64,000 bases of DNA from Citrobacter tructae (GCF_004684345.1 NZ_CP038469.1:4650001-4714000); one strand, 5' to 3'. Shown: positions 17,506-26,870, counted from the first letter of the stretch. Translations and numbers: made by a program. The notes: generated by a model not told the origin, from the letters alone.

Positions 17506-18461
17506 TGAAGCAACTTTGGTTTGCCATGTCACTTGTGGCCGGTAGCCTGTTCTTCTCTGTTAACGCCTCGGCCACTCCTGCGTCCGGGGCGTTATTGCAG
17601 CAGATGAATCTGGCTAGCCAGTCGCTCACCTATGAGCTGTCATTCGTCAGCATCAATAAACAGGGTGTTGAATCCCTACGTTATCGTCATGCTCGCCTGG
17701 ATAACCGCCCGCTTGCGCAACTGCTGCAATTGGATGGACCACGCCGGGAAGTCGTACAACGTGGGAATGAAATCAGCTATTTTGAGCCGGGGCTCGAGCC
17801 GTTCACCCTGAACGGTGATTATATCGTTGATTCTCTGCCATCCCTGATTTACACCGACTTCAAACGTCTTGCGCCCTATTATGATTTTATCTCGGTAGGC
17901 CGAACCCGCATTGCCGACAGGCTTTGTGAAGTGATCCGCGTCGTGGCACGTGACGGTACCCGCTACAGCTACATCGTCTGGATGGATACCGAAACCAAGC
18001 TGCCGATGCGCGTCGATCTTCTCGACCGGGATGGCGAAACGTTGGAGCAGTTCCGCGTGATCTCCTTTACCGTGAATAGCGGTGTCGGGGACAGTATGCA
18101 GACGCTGGCAAAAGCCAACCTGCCGCCGTTGCTGTCCGTTCCTGCGGGCGAAAAAACCAACTTCAACTGGATCCCATCGTGGTTGCCACAAGGATTCAGT
18201 GAAGTCTCCAGCAGCCGTCGTCCATTGCCGACGATGGATAATATGCCAATTGAATCGCGTCTTTATTCTGACGGCCTGTTCAGCTTCTCCGTGAATGTGA
18301 ATCGTGCGCAACGAAACAGTGCCGATCAGCTCCTGCGTACCGGACGCCGCACGGTCAGCACCAGCGTGCGAGATAATGCCGAAATCACTATCGTTGGTGA
18401 GCTTCCGCCGCAAACGGCGAAGCGCATTGCGGACAACATTAAGTTTAGGGCTGCGCAATGA
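17505..18461 (+). CDS. rseB: Periplasmic sigma-E regulator RseB
   Basis: Binds the periplasmic domain of RseA, protects it from DegS and senses lipopolysaccharide. 318 residues, as in E. coli. A cleavable signal peptide is visible (SLFFSVNASA/TP, about residue 23). The rest comprises a LolA-like N-terminal domain and a smaller C-terminal domain typical of the MucB/RseB family. It overlaps rseA by 1 base and rseC by 4 bases, so the three are translationally coupled. Confidence 0.97.
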   Translation: MKQLWFAMSLVAGSLFFSVNASATPASGALLQQMNLASQSLTYELSFVSINKQGVESLRYRHARLDNRPLAQLLQLDGPRREVVQRGNEISYFEPGLEPFTLNGDYIVDSLPSLIYTDFKRLAPYYDFISVGRTRIADRLCEVIRVVARDGTRYSYIVWMDTETKLPMRVDLLDRDGETLEQFRVISFTVNSGVGDSMQTLAKANLPPLLSVPAGEKTNFNWIPSWLPQGFSEVSSSRRPLPTMDNMPIESRLYSDGLFSFSVNVNRAQRNSADQLLRTGRRTVSTSVRDNAEITIVGELPPQTAKRIADNIKFRAAQ

Positions 18462-18922
18462 TCAAAGAGTGGGCAACGGTTGTTTCCTGGCAGAATGGCC
18501 TGGCGACGGTAAGCTGTGACGTCAAAGCGTCGTGCAGCAGCTGCGCCTCAAGGGCGGGATGTGGAAGCCGTGTGCTGAATAAATTGGGACCACAGACAAC
18601 GCACACCATCGTGGTGCCCAGCGCTGAACCGCTGGCTGCCGGCCAGAAAGTTGAGTTAGGCATTGCCGAAGGAAGCCTGTTAGGCTCCGCAATGCTGGTC
18701 TATATGTCTCCGTTGGCGGGGCTGTTTGTTTTTGCAGCCTTGTTTCAGGTGCTGTTTGGCAGCGATATCGCCGCGTTAAGCGGTGCGATACTGGGCGGCG
18801 TGGGGGGATTCCTGATTGCCCGCGGTTATTCCCGTAAGCTGGCTGAACGTGAAGCCTGGCAACCTGTGATCCTCAATGTTGCTCTCCCGCCTGACCTCAT
18901 TCGAGTCGAAACCCTCCAGTGA
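18458..18922 (+). CDS. rseC: Sigma-E operon membrane protein RseC
   Basis: Inner-membrane protein of the RseC/MucC family. E. coli RseC has been linked to redox control of SoxR and modest effects on sigma-E. 154 residues, against 159 in E. coli. Four cysteines near the N-terminus (CDVKASCSSCASRAGC) could bind a metal or iron-sulfur cluster. Two membrane helices are visible at about 70-120. It is the last gene of the rpoE operon. Confidence 0.92.
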   Translation: MIKEWATVVSWQNGLATVSCDVKASCSSCASRAGCGSRVLNKLGPQTTHTIVVPSAEPLAAGQKVELGIAEGSLLGSAMLVYMSPLAGLFVFAALFQVLFGSDIAALSGAILGGVGGFLIARGYSRKLAEREAWQPVILNVALPPDLIRVETLQ

Positions 18923-18929
18923 TATCTTT

Positions 18930-19008
18930 GCCTGATGGCACTACGCTTATCAGGCCTACAGGACCGTTAGTATGTAGGTCGGATAATGCGCTTGCGCCGC
19001 CATCCTGC
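18930..19008. repeat. REP (BIME) element after rseC
   Basis: Two inverted REP-like units: GCCTGATGGCACTACGC...TATCAGGCCTAC at 18930-18958 and its reverse-type partner GTAGGTCGGATAATGCGC near 18975-19008. This matches enterobacterial REP sequences in core and tail. It may stabilise the rpoE operon mRNA 3' end or bind gyrase. The rest of the space to lepA presumably holds the lepA promoter, which I cannot pinpoint. Confidence 0.75.
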
Positions 19009-19187
19009 AAAAGTTTCACTGACTTTGCAAAGTTGTTTCCAGTTCCCGCTATCCTTGCTCTATGAACATTTCCTCGCCTCAGCGTTGTAGTGTAGAATGC
19101 GGCGTTTCACTTAAACAGACGTTAAGCTCAGAACAGCGACTTCTCAGAGCCTGCTCAGGCAGGCGTAAGGCACAATAATTACACTAT

Positions 19188-20987
19188 ATGAAGAACATAC
19201 GTAACTTTTCAATCATAGCTCACATCGACCACGGTAAATCGACGCTGTCTGACCGTATTATCCAGATCTGCGGTGGCCTGTCTGACCGTGAAATGGAAGC
19301 GCAGGTTCTCGACTCGATGGATCTTGAGCGTGAGCGCGGTATTACTATCAAAGCGCAGAGCGTGACGCTCGATTTCAAAGCATCTGATGGTGAAACCTAC
19401 CAGCTTAACTTTATCGACACCCCGGGCCATGTGGACTTCTCGTATGAAGTTTCCCGCTCGCTTGCTGCCTGTGAAGGTGCTCTGCTGGTGGTTGACGCCG
19501 GGCAGGGTGTTGAAGCACAAACGCTGGCTAACTGCTATACCGCCCTGGAAATGGATCTCGAGGTGGTGCCGGTACTGAACAAAATTGACCTGCCAGCAGC
19601 CGATCCTGAGCGCGTGGCAGAAGAGATCGAAGATATCGTCGGTATTGATGCGACAGATGCGGTACGCTGCTCGGCGAAAACCGGCGTTGGTGTGACCGAC
19701 GTTCTGGAACGTCTGGTACGAGATATTCCGCCGCCGGAAGGAGATCCGGAAGGCCCGCTGCAGGCGCTGATCATTGACTCATGGTTCGATAACTATCTGG
19801 GTGTTGTCTCGCTGGTGCGTATTAAAAACGGCACCATGCGTAAAGGCGATAAAATCAAAGTGATGAGCACCGGGCAGGTCTACAACGCAGACCGTCTGGG
19901 GATCTTCACGCCGAAACAGGTTGACCGTACCGAACTGAAGTGCGGCGAAGTGGGCTGGCTGGTTTGTGCGATTAAAGACATCCTTGGCGCACCGGTTGGC
20001 GATACGCTAACCCAGGCACGTAATCCGGCAGATAAAGCACTGCCAGGTTTTAAAAAGGTTAAGCCACAGGTTTACGCCGGTCTGTTCCCGGTCAGCTCTG
20101 ACGATTACGAAAACTTCCGTGATGCGTTAGGCAAGCTGAGCCTGAACGATGCCTCCCTGTTCTACGAACCAGAAAGCTCTACCGCGTTAGGCTTCGGCTT
20201 CCGCTGTGGCTTCCTCGGTCTGCTACACATGGAGATCATTCAGGAACGTCTGGAACGTGAATACGATCTGGATCTGATCACCACCGCGCCGACCGTGGTG
20301 TACGAAGTGGAAACCACGGGCAAAGAAACTATCTATGTCGACAGCCCGTCTAAACTGCCGCCGCTGAACAACATCTATGAGCTGCGCGAGCCGATCGCTG
20401 AGTGTCACATGCTGCTGCCGCAGGCTTACCTCGGTAACGTCATCACGCTGTGTATCGAGAAGCGTGGCGTACAGACCAACATGGTTTACCACGGTAACCA
20501 GGTTGCGCTGACCTATGAAATCCCAATGGCTGAAGTGGTGCTCGACTTCTTCGACCGCCTGAAGTCGACGTCTCGTGGTTATGCGTCACTGGACTACAAC
20601 TTCAAACGCTTCCAGGCCTCTGACATGGTGCGTGTTGATGTTTTGATTAACAACGAGCGTGTTGATGCACTGGCACTGATCACTCACCGTGATAATTCGC
20701 AGAGCCGTGGTCGTGAGCTGGTGGAAAAGATGAAAGAGCTGATCCCGCGCCAGCAGTTTGATATCGCGATTCAGGCGGCTATTGGTACGCACATCATTGC
20801 GCGTTCAACAGTTAAACAGCTGCGTAAAAACGTTCTGGCTAAGTGCTATGGCGGCGATATCAGCCGTAAGAAAAAGCTGCTGCAGAAACAGAAAGAAGGT
20901 AAAAAACGCATGAAGCAGATCGGTAACGTCGAACTGCCTCAGGAAGCGTTCCTCGCCATTCTGCATGTCGGTAAAGACAGCAAATAA
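19188..20987 (+). CDS. lepA: Elongation factor 4 (LepA)
   Basis: Ribosome-bound translational GTPase. 599 residues, as in E. coli. G1 motif AHIDHGKST is near residue 10, G3 DTPGH near 77, G4 NKID near 131. Domain II and the EF-G-like domains follow, with the LepA-specific basic C-terminal domain ending in KKKLLQKQKEGKKRMK. It is the first gene of a lepA-lepB-rnc-era-recO-pdxJ-acpS run, with lepB 15 bases downstream. Confidence 0.98.
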   Translation: MKNIRNFSIIAHIDHGKSTLSDRIIQICGGLSDREMEAQVLDSMDLERERGITIKAQSVTLDFKASDGETYQLNFIDTPGHVDFSYEVSRSLAACEGALLVVDAGQGVEAQTLANCYTALEMDLEVVPVLNKIDLPAADPERVAEEIEDIVGIDATDAVRCSAKTGVGVTDVLERLVRDIPPPEGDPEGPLQALIIDSWFDNYLGVVSLVRIKNGTMRKGDKIKVMSTGQVYNADRLGIFTPKQVDRTELKCGEVGWLVCAIKDILGAPVGDTLTQARNPADKALPGFKKVKPQVYAGLFPVSSDDYENFRDALGKLSLNDASLFYEPESSTALGFGFRCGFLGLLHMEIIQERLEREYDLDLITTAPTVVYEVETTGKETIYVDSPSKLPPLNNIYELREPIAECHMLLPQAYLGNVITLCIEKRGVQTNMVYHGNQVALTYEIPMAEVVLDFFDRLKSTSRGYASLDYNFKRFQASDMVRVDVLINNERVDALALITHRDNSQSRGRELVEKMKELIPRQQFDIAIQAAIGTHIIARSTVKQLRKNVLAKCYGGDISRKKKLLQKQKEGKKRMKQIGNVELPQEAFLAILHVGKDSK

Positions 20988-21002
20988 TCCTAAGGAGTTG
21001 GC

Positions 21003-21977
21003 ATGGCGAATATGTTTGCCCTGATTCTGGTGATTGCCACACTGGTGACGGGCATTTTATGGTGCGTAGATAAGTTTATCTTTGCGCCAAAACGCCGGGA
21101 GCGTCAGGCTGCGGCACAAGCCGCAGCGGGTGATTCACTGGATAACGCAACGCTGAAAAAAGTCTCCCCTAAGCCGGGCTGGCTGGAAACTGGGGCATCC
21201 GTTTTCCCAGTATTGGCGATCGTGCTGGTGGTGCGTTCATTTATTTATGAACCGTTCCAGATCCCATCGGGTTCGATGATGCCGACGCTGTTAATTGGTG
21301 ACTTTATTCTGGTGGAGAAATTTGCCTACGGAATTAAAGATCCGATTTATCAGAAAACATTGATCGAAACGGGCCATCCGAAACGTGGTGATATCGTGGT
21401 GTTTAAATACCCGGAAGATCCACGTCTGGACTACATCAAACGCGCTGTCGGTTTACCGGGAGACAAAGTGACGTACGATCCTGTGGCGAAAGAGGTCACG
21501 ATCCAGCCAGGATGCAGCTCCGGTCAAGCGTGTGAAAACGCTTTGCCGGTCACGTACTCAGACGTTCAACCGAGCGATTTCGTGCAGACCTTTGCTCGTC
21601 GCAATGGCGGCGAAGCGACCAGCGGTTTCTTCGACGTTCCACTGAACGAAACGAAAGAAAACGGTATTCGCCTGAACGAACGTAAAGAGACGCTGGGTGA
21701 AGTGACGCACCGTATTCTGACCGTGCCAATCGCGCAAGATCAGGTGGGGATGTATTACCGCCAGCCGGGTCAACAACTGGCGACCTGGATTGTTCCACCG
21801 GGGCACTATTTCATGATGGGTGATAACCGTGACAACAGCGCGGACAGCCGTTACTGGGGATTTGTACCGGAAGCGAATCTGGTAGGTAAAGCAACGGCTA
21901 TCTGGATGAGTTTCGACAAGCAAGAAGGTGAATGGCCGACCGGTGTTCGTTTAAGCCGAATTGGTGGCATTCATTAA
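21003..21977 (+). CDS. lepB: Signal peptidase I
   Basis: Cleaves signal peptides of exported proteins at the outer face of the inner membrane. 324 residues, as in E. coli. Two membrane segments lie at about residues 4-22 and 62-78. Catalytic Ser91 is in PSGSMMPT and the general-base Lys146 in DYIKRAVGLPGD; the conserved box GDNRDNSADSRYWG is near residue 273. It is co-transcribed with lepA (15-base gap, TAAGGAG before the start). Confidence 0.98.
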   Translation: MANMFALILVIATLVTGILWCVDKFIFAPKRRERQAAAQAAAGDSLDNATLKKVSPKPGWLETGASVFPVLAIVLVVRSFIYEPFQIPSGSMMPTLLIGDFILVEKFAYGIKDPIYQKTLIETGHPKRGDIVVFKYPEDPRLDYIKRAVGLPGDKVTYDPVAKEVTIQPGCSSGQACENALPVTYSDVQPSDFVQTFARRNGGEATSGFFDVPLNETKENGIRLNERKETLGEVTHRILTVPIAQDQVGMYYRQPGQQLATWIVPPGHYFMMGDNRDNSADSRYWGFVPEANLVGKATAIWMSFDKQEGEWPTGVRLSRIGGIH

Positions 21978-21990
21978 TCGCTGATAATCG

Positions 21991-22023
21991 TTCACGTTGT
22001 CGTCATTATGGCGGCAGCGTGAA
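21991..22023 (+). terminator. Hairpin after lepB, possible terminator
   Basis: TTCACGTTGTCGTC pairs with GGCGGCAGCGTGAA once G-U pairs are allowed, giving a 14-base-pair stem in the RNA. The tail (TTATTTC) is only weakly T-rich, so it may attenuate rather than end lepAB transcription before rnc. Confidence 0.45.
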
Positions 22024-22122
22024 TTATTTCTCGGATAAATTCCCGCAGACTAACGACATTCCTTGTCGTTGTGTATAGAATATTCCCCCGTAGTTTTAGG
22101 TTGGCACCGTCAGGTTGCCACG

Positions 22123-22214
22123 GCACACGAAACAGCGTTGATTCGTATACAAGAACATTCAGGCGAAGCCGAAACGGCTAACCGAATGGCGTATATCAGG
22201 TCTGTTTCGTGTGC
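22123..22214 (+). promoter_or_regulatory. RNase III autoregulatory stem in the rnc leader
   Basis: GCACACGAAACAG at 22123-22135 is perfectly complementary to CTGTTTCGTGTGC at 22202-22214, closing a long structured leader just upstream of rnc. This matches the E. coli rnc 5' leader, where RNase III cuts the long stem and destabilises its own mRNA. The stem conserves pairing and end position relative to the rnc ATG (34 bases downstream). Confidence 0.8.
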
Positions 22215-22247
22215 TGGATTGTTGACGCATTCATTTATTGGTATCGC

Positions 22248-22928
22248 ATGAACCCCATCGTAATTAATCGGCTTCAACGGAAGCTGGGCTACACTTTTAA
22301 TCATCAGGAGCTGTTGCAGCAGGCATTAACTCACCGCAGTGCCAGCAGCAAACATAACGAGCGCTTAGAGTTTTTAGGCGACTCTATTTTGAGCTTTGTT
22401 ATCGCCAATGCGTTGTACCATCGTTTTCCGCGCGTGGATGAAGGCGATATGAGCCGCATGCGCGCCACGTTGGTGCGTGGAAATACACTGGCTGAATTAG
22501 CCCGTGAGTTTGATCTCGGCGAATGTTTACGTTTGGGACCGGGCGAGCTGAAAAGCGGCGGCTTCCGTCGTGAATCTATTCTGGCAGATACGGTCGAAGC
22601 ACTGATCGGCGGCGTATTCCTCGACAGTGATATTCAGACTGTTGAGCAACTGATTCTTAACTGGTATCAAACCCGTCTGGATGAAATTAGTCCGGGCGAC
22701 AAACAAAAAGATCCGAAAACGCGTTTGCAGGAATATTTGCAGGGTCGCCACCTGCCGCTGCCATCTTATCTGGTAGTTCAGGTCCGTGGTGAAGCGCACG
22801 ATCAAGAATTTACTATCCACTGCCAGGTTAGCGGCCTGAGTGAACCGGTGGTTGGCACAGGTTCTAGCCGTCGTAAGGCTGAGCAAGCTGCCGCCGAACA
22901 GGCGTTAAAAAAACTGGAGCTGGAATGA
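22248..22928 (+). CDS. rnc: Ribonuclease III
   Basis: Double-strand-specific endoribonuclease that processes rRNA precursors and several mRNAs. The ATG at 22248 gives 226 residues, as in E. coli. The signature ERLEFLGDSIL is near residue 38 with the catalytic acidic residues, and a second acidic site (ADTVEALIGGVFLD) is near residue 115. A dsRNA-binding domain occupies about 155-225 (GTGSSRRKAEQAAAEQAL). The stop overlaps the era start by 4 bases. Confidence 0.97.
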   Translation: MNPIVINRLQRKLGYTFNHQELLQQALTHRSASSKHNERLEFLGDSILSFVIANALYHRFPRVDEGDMSRMRATLVRGNTLAELAREFDLGECLRLGPGELKSGGFRRESILADTVEALIGGVFLDSDIQTVEQLILNWYQTRLDEISPGDKQKDPKTRLQEYLQGRHLPLPSYLVVQVRGEAHDQEFTIHCQVSGLSEPVVGTGSSRRKAEQAAAEQALKKLELE

Positions 22929-23830
22929 GCGAAGAAAAAACCTATTGCGGATTTATTGCCATCGTCGGTCGCCCGAACGTCGGTAAATCCACCCTGTTGA
23001 ATAATCTGCTTGGGCAGAAGATTTCCATTACCTCCCGTAAGGCGCAGACGACCCGTCACCGCATTGTCGGTATTCATACCGAAGGTGCGTATCAGGCTAT
23101 TTATGTTGACACCCCGGGCCTGCACATGGAAGAAAAGCGCGCCATCAACCGCCTGATGAACAAAGCGGCCAGCAGCTCTATTGGTGACGTTGAGCTGGTT
23201 ATTTTTGTCGTGGAAGGCACGCGCTGGACGCCGGACGACGAAATGGTGCTGAACAAACTGCGTGACGGTAAAGCCCCGGTTATCCTGGCGATCAACAAAG
23301 TTGATAACGTACAGGAAAAAGCCGATCTGCTGCCACACCTGCAGTTCCTGGCAAGCCAGATGAACTTCCTCGATATTGTACCGATTTCTGCCGAAACGGG
23401 TATGAATGTTGATACTGTCGCGGGCATTGTGCGCAAACATCTGCCGGAAGCTATTCATCACTTCCCGGAAGATTACATCACCGACCGTTCGCAGCGTTTT
23501 ATGGCCTCCGAAATCATCCGTGAAAAGCTGATGCGTTTCCTCGGTGCTGAACTGCCGTATTCCGTAACCGTTGAGATTGAGCGTTTTATCCCTAACGAAC
23601 GTGGCGGCTACGATATCAACGGTCTGATCCTCGTTGAACGTGAAGGACAGAAGAAGATGGTGATTGGCAACAAAGGGTCCAAAATAAAAACCATCGGTAT
23701 CGAAGCGCGTAAAGACATGCAGGAAATGTTCGAAGCACCTGTACATCTTGAACTGTGGGTGAAAGTGAAATCCGGCTGGGCCGATGACGAACGCGCGCTT
23801 CGTAGCCTCGGTTACGGCGACGACGTCTAA
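22925..23830 (+). CDS. era: GTPase Era
   Basis: Essential GTPase that binds the 3' end of 16S rRNA during 30S maturation. 301 residues, as in E. coli. G1 is GRPNVGKST near residue 15, G3 DTPGLH near 62, G4 NKVD near 124. A C-terminal KH domain carries VIGNKGSKIKTIG near residue 245. It overlaps rnc by 4 bases (ATGA), linking translation of two 16S/rRNA-maturation factors. Confidence 0.98.
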   Translation: MSEEKTYCGFIAIVGRPNVGKSTLLNNLLGQKISITSRKAQTTRHRIVGIHTEGAYQAIYVDTPGLHMEEKRAINRLMNKAASSSIGDVELVIFVVEGTRWTPDDEMVLNKLRDGKAPVILAINKVDNVQEKADLLPHLQFLASQMNFLDIVPISAETGMNVDTVAGIVRKHLPEAIHHFPEDYITDRSQRFMASEIIREKLMRFLGAELPYSVTVEIERFIPNERGGYDINGLILVEREGQKKMVIGNKGSKIKTIGIEARKDMQEMFEAPVHLELWVKVKSGWADDERALRSLGYGDDV

Positions 23831-23857
23831 ACTCATCTTCTGAAAAACGGCGAGTAT

Positions 23858-24586
23858 ATGGAAGGATGGCAACGCGCCTTTGTCTTGCATAGTCGCCCTT
23901 GGAGCGAAACCAGTTTAGTGCTGGACGTCTTCACGGAAGAGTCGGGTCGCGTGCGCCTGGTGGCTAAAGGCGCACGTTCCAAACGCTCCAATCTTAAAGG
24001 CGCTCTCCAGCCTTTTACCCCGTTATTACTTCGCTTTGGTGGACGTGGCGAGGTCAAAACCCTACGTAGTGCTGAAGCCGTTTCTCTGGCGCTCCCGCTT
24101 AGCGGAATCACGCTGTACAGCGGTCTGTATATCAACGAGCTCATCTCTCGCGTACTTGAGTATGAGACCCGCTTTTCTGAACTCTTTTTCGACTACCTGA
24201 ACTGTATTCAGGCGCTGGCTGGCGCGACAGGTTCGCCAGAGCCTGCGCTGCGTCGCTTTGAGCTGGCGCTGCTCGGTCATCTGGGTTATGGCGTGGATTT
24301 TACCCATTGTGCGGGCAGCGGCGAGCCTGTGGATGACACCATGACCTATCGCTACCGGGAAGAGAAAGGGTTTATCGCCAGCGTCGTTATTGATAACAAC
24401 ACCTTTACCGGACGCCATCTCAAAGCGCTTGAGTTGCGTGAATTTCCGGATGTCGATACGTTACGCGCCGCGAAACGCTTTACCCGCATGGCGTTAAAGC
24501 CGTATCTTGGTGGTAAGCCGTTAAAAAGCCGGGAACTGTTCCGGCAATTTATGCCAAAACGCGCAGTAAAAACAAATAATGAATAA
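23858..24586 (+). CDS. recO: DNA repair protein RecO
   Basis: Recombination mediator of the RecFOR pathway that helps load RecA on SSB-coated DNA. 242 residues, as in E. coli. The N-terminal OB-fold starts MEGWQRAFVLHSRPWSETS, followed by a helical domain. As in E. coli, it lacks the four-cysteine zinc site seen in many other RecO proteins. It follows era by 27 bases and precedes pdxJ by 11. Confidence 0.96.
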   Translation: MEGWQRAFVLHSRPWSETSLVLDVFTEESGRVRLVAKGARSKRSNLKGALQPFTPLLLRFGGRGEVKTLRSAEAVSLALPLSGITLYSGLYINELISRVLEYETRFSELFFDYLNCIQALAGATGSPEPALRRFELALLGHLGYGVDFTHCAGSGEPVDDTMTYRYREEKGFIASVVIDNNTFTGRHLKALELREFPDVDTLRAAKRFTRMALKPYLGGKPLKSRELFRQFMPKRAVKTNNE

Positions 24587-24597
24587 CGAGGATTGTC

Positions 24598-25329
24598 ATG
24601 GCTGAATTACTGTTAGGCGTCAACATTGACCACATTGCCACGTTACGTAATGCACGCGGCACCGCATACCCGGACCCGGTTCAGGCGGCGTTTATCGTTG
24701 AGCAAGCGGGAGCGGATGGTATTACCGTTCATCTGCGTGAAGACCGCCGTCATATTACCGACAGAGATGTGCGTATTCTGCGTCAAACGCTGGATACGCG
24801 CATGAACCTGGAAATGGCGGTGACGGAAGAGATGCTGGCGATTGCCGTTGAAACAAAACCGCATTTTTGCTGCCTGGTGCCAGAAAAGCGCCAGGAAGTC
24901 ACCACTGAAGGCGGCCTGGACGTTGCGGGCCAGCGCGAAAAAATGCGTGATGCCTGCAAACGCCTGGCTGATGCGGGGATCTTGGTTTCGCTGTTTATCG
25001 ATGCCGATGAACAACAAATTAAAGCTGCTGCTGATGTTGGCGCGCCGTACATTGAAATTCACACCGGCTGTTATGCTGATGCGAAAACCGATGCGGAACA
25101 GGCCAGCGAATTAGCGCGTATTGCGAAAGCAGCGACTTTTGCGGCAGGTCTGGGCTTGAAGGTGAATGCCGGTCACGGCCTGACGTATCACAACGTCAAA
25201 GCCATTGCGCGGATCCCGGAAATGCATGAGCTGAACATTGGTCATGCGATCATCGGACGTGCGGTGATGAGCGGTCTGAAAGAGGCGGTAGTAGAAATGA
25301 AACGCCTGATGCTGGAAGCGCGTGGCTAA
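24598..25329 (+). CDS. pdxJ: Pyridoxine 5'-phosphate synthase
   Basis: TIM-barrel enzyme joining 1-deoxy-D-xylulose 5-phosphate and 3-amino-2-oxopropyl phosphate to make pyridoxine 5'-phosphate. 243 residues, as in E. coli. Conserved stretches LLGVNIDHIATLRNARGT, VTVHLREDRRHI-like and VNAGHGLTYHNV are in place. Its stop shares a base with the acpS start, as in E. coli. Confidence 0.97.
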   Translation: MAELLLGVNIDHIATLRNARGTAYPDPVQAAFIVEQAGADGITVHLREDRRHITDRDVRILRQTLDTRMNLEMAVTEEMLAIAVETKPHFCCLVPEKRQEVTTEGGLDVAGQREKMRDACKRLADAGILVSLFIDADEQQIKAAADVGAPYIEIHTGCYADAKTDAEQASELARIAKAATFAAGLGLKVNAGHGLTYHNVKAIARIPEMHELNIGHAIIGRAVMSGLKEAVVEMKRLMLEARG

Positions 25330-25709
25330 TGGCGATTCTGGGATTAGGGACGGATATCGTGGAGATTGCCCGCATTGAAGCGGTAATCTCCCGTTCCGGC
25401 GATCGGCTGGCCAGACGTGTCCTCAGCGATAACGAATGGGCTATCTGGGAAACGCATCAGCAACCGGTGCGTTTTCTGGCGAAGCGCTTTGCGGTAAAAG
25501 AGGCGGCGGCAAAAGCTTTTGGTACCGGTATTCGCAACGGCCTGGCATTTAATCAGTTTGAAGTGTTTAACGACGAACTCGGTAAGCCGCGTCTGCGGTT
25601 ATGGGGAGAGGCGCTAAAACTGGCGGAAAAACTCGGTGTTATGCATATGCACGTGACGCTGGCCGATGAACGTCACTACGCCTGTGCCACGGTAATTATC
25701 GAGAGTTAA
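25329..25709 (+). CDS. acpS: Holo-[acyl-carrier-protein] synthase
   Basis: Transfers 4'-phosphopantetheine from CoA to acyl carrier protein. 126 residues, as in E. coli. The metal-binding GLGTDIVEIARIE is at the N-terminus and the second motif RFAVKEAAAKAFGTG near residues 55-70. The gene starts on the last base of pdxJ, and its 3' end overlaps the convergent yfhL by 4 bases. Confidence 0.97.
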   Translation: MAILGLGTDIVEIARIEAVISRSGDRLARRVLSDNEWAIWETHQQPVRFLAKRFAVKEAAAKAFGTGIRNGLAFNQFEVFNDELGKPRLRLWGEALKLAEKLGVMHMHVTLADERHYACATVIIES

Positions 25710-25966
25710 AGCTTGTCCGCGTGATGCATTAACACAAACTTATCCCACAGCTGTTCTTCTGTTTCGACATGTGCCGGATCTTTCAAAATGGTATTGGGGA
25801 TCGGGCACACTTTCTGGCAGGTAGGCGTGTCGTAATGGCCTACGCATTCCGTACATTTGTCGCTGTTAATCTCGTAAATGCTGTCACCCATCGAAATCGC
25901 CTCATTCGGGCATTCGGGTTCGCACATATCACAATTGATACACTTTTTAGTGATTAACAGGGCCAT
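25706..25966 (-). CDS. yfhL: 2[4Fe-4S] ferredoxin YfhL
   Basis: Small ferredoxin of 86 residues, as in E. coli, of the Alvin type with two [4Fe-4S] clusters. The first motif is CINCDMCEPECP near residues 9-20, the second CTECVGHYDTPTCQKVCP near residues 37-54 with the family's longer insertion between cysteines. Its redox partner is not clear from context. It is downstream of yfhH by about 50 bases and overlaps acpS in the opposite direction. Confidence 0.95.
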   Translation of the reverse strand: MALLITKKCINCDMCEPECPNEAISMGDSIYEINSDKCTECVGHYDTPTCQKVCPIPNTILKDPAHVETEEQLWDKFVLMHHADKL

Positions 25967-26021
25967 CAGGAAACTCTCAAAACATCACAAATCGGGCGGG
26001 CATTATACGCGCATTCTTTGC

Positions 26022-26870
26022 TCAGACCAGTTTTTTTACCAGAGCTTCGCTGTGGCGAATACGTTCAGGGGCATGCTCGAGATCCTGCTGCACCAGCGCC
26101 ATAAACAGTAAATCGGTCAGCATCATTTGCGCATGGGTTGATGAAATCGCGGCGCTGCGTGTAGCCTGTTCTTCGGCAATCGTGTACAGACAACGGGTGG
26201 CGCGCTGCTGTAGGGCATTGGGCGTAAATCCGGTAATCGCAAGGATTTTGGCCCCGGTACGTAACGTTTCATCCGCAGCCAGATTAAGCTCACGGCGTTC
26301 CCCGCTATACGAAATCGCCAGTAGGAGATCGTTTGGTGAAAGCGCCTGCACCGTCGCCAGCAGGGCGTGCATGTCGCGTTCAACCACCGCATTAAATCCA
26401 ATTTTCAATAGCTTCCAGGCAAAATTTTGCGCCACCAGCCCTGAGGCACCAATCCCGGTCAGGATAATACGCCGGGCAGAGCGCAGCATCGTGACGCTTT
26501 CTATCAGTTTTTCTTCGCTATTGACGTCCAGCGTGGCATGCATCGCCGCCACGTTCTCCTGAATCAACTTCTCACCCACCAGGCGCATGGGGTCGTCACC
26601 GCGAATCTGATTGTGCACCGGAACAGAATGCGGATTGGGATTGCTTGCCAGCGCTTCACTGATGGCCAGTTTGAGTGCCGGAAAGCCTTTAAATCCCATT
26701 TTCTGCGCGAACTTTACGACGCTGGACTGGCTAACGCCCGCTTCAAAGGCCAGTTGTTGTGAGCTGAGATGACGCGCATTATCCGGCTGCGAAAGAAGAT
26801 AATCCGCAAGCTTTTTATCGCTTTGTGCGAGGTCCGGGTAACGCTGACGAATGCGAATCAAACAGTTCAT
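26022..26870 (-). CDS. yfhH: RpiR-family (MurR-like) transcriptional regulator YfhH
   Basis: Predicted sugar-phosphate-responsive regulator. An N-terminal RpiR helix-turn-helix (AFEAGVSQSSVVKFAQKMG, about residues 37-55) is followed by a SIS domain from about 125 (RRIILTGIGASGLVAQNFAWK). The ATG at 26870 gives 282 residues as in E. coli, with AGGAG upstream; the longer frame from 26918 is not needed. It is divergent from a murQ-like and a MurP-like gene, so it is probably their regulator, with MurNAc 6-phosphate or a related sugar phosphate as inducer. K-12 keeps yfhH without these partners. Confidence 0.9.
   Translation of the reverse strand: MNCLIRIRQRYPDLAQSDKKLADYLLSQPDNARHLSSQQLAFEAGVSQSSVVKFAQKMGFKGFPALKLAISEALASNPNPHSVPVHNQIRGDDPMRLVGEKLIQENVAAMHATLDVNSEEKLIESVTMLRSARRIILTGIGASGLVAQNFAWKLLKIGFNAVVERDMHALLATVQALSPNDLLLAISYSGERRELNLAADETLRTGAKILAITGFTPNALQQRATRCLYTIAEEQATRSAAISSTHAQMMLTDLLFMALVQQDLEHAPERIRHSEALVKKLV

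Noticed and set aside
22802..23890. 362-residue minus-strand ORF over rnc and era
   Set aside because: It lies fully antisense to two well-supported genes and has the composition of a frame shadow; no recognisable domain.
25706..25709. Possible ShoB/OhsC toxin-antitoxin RNA pair near acpS and yfhL
   Set aside because: E. coli carries shoB/ohsC near here, but in this window acpS and yfhL overlap and leave no space for it.
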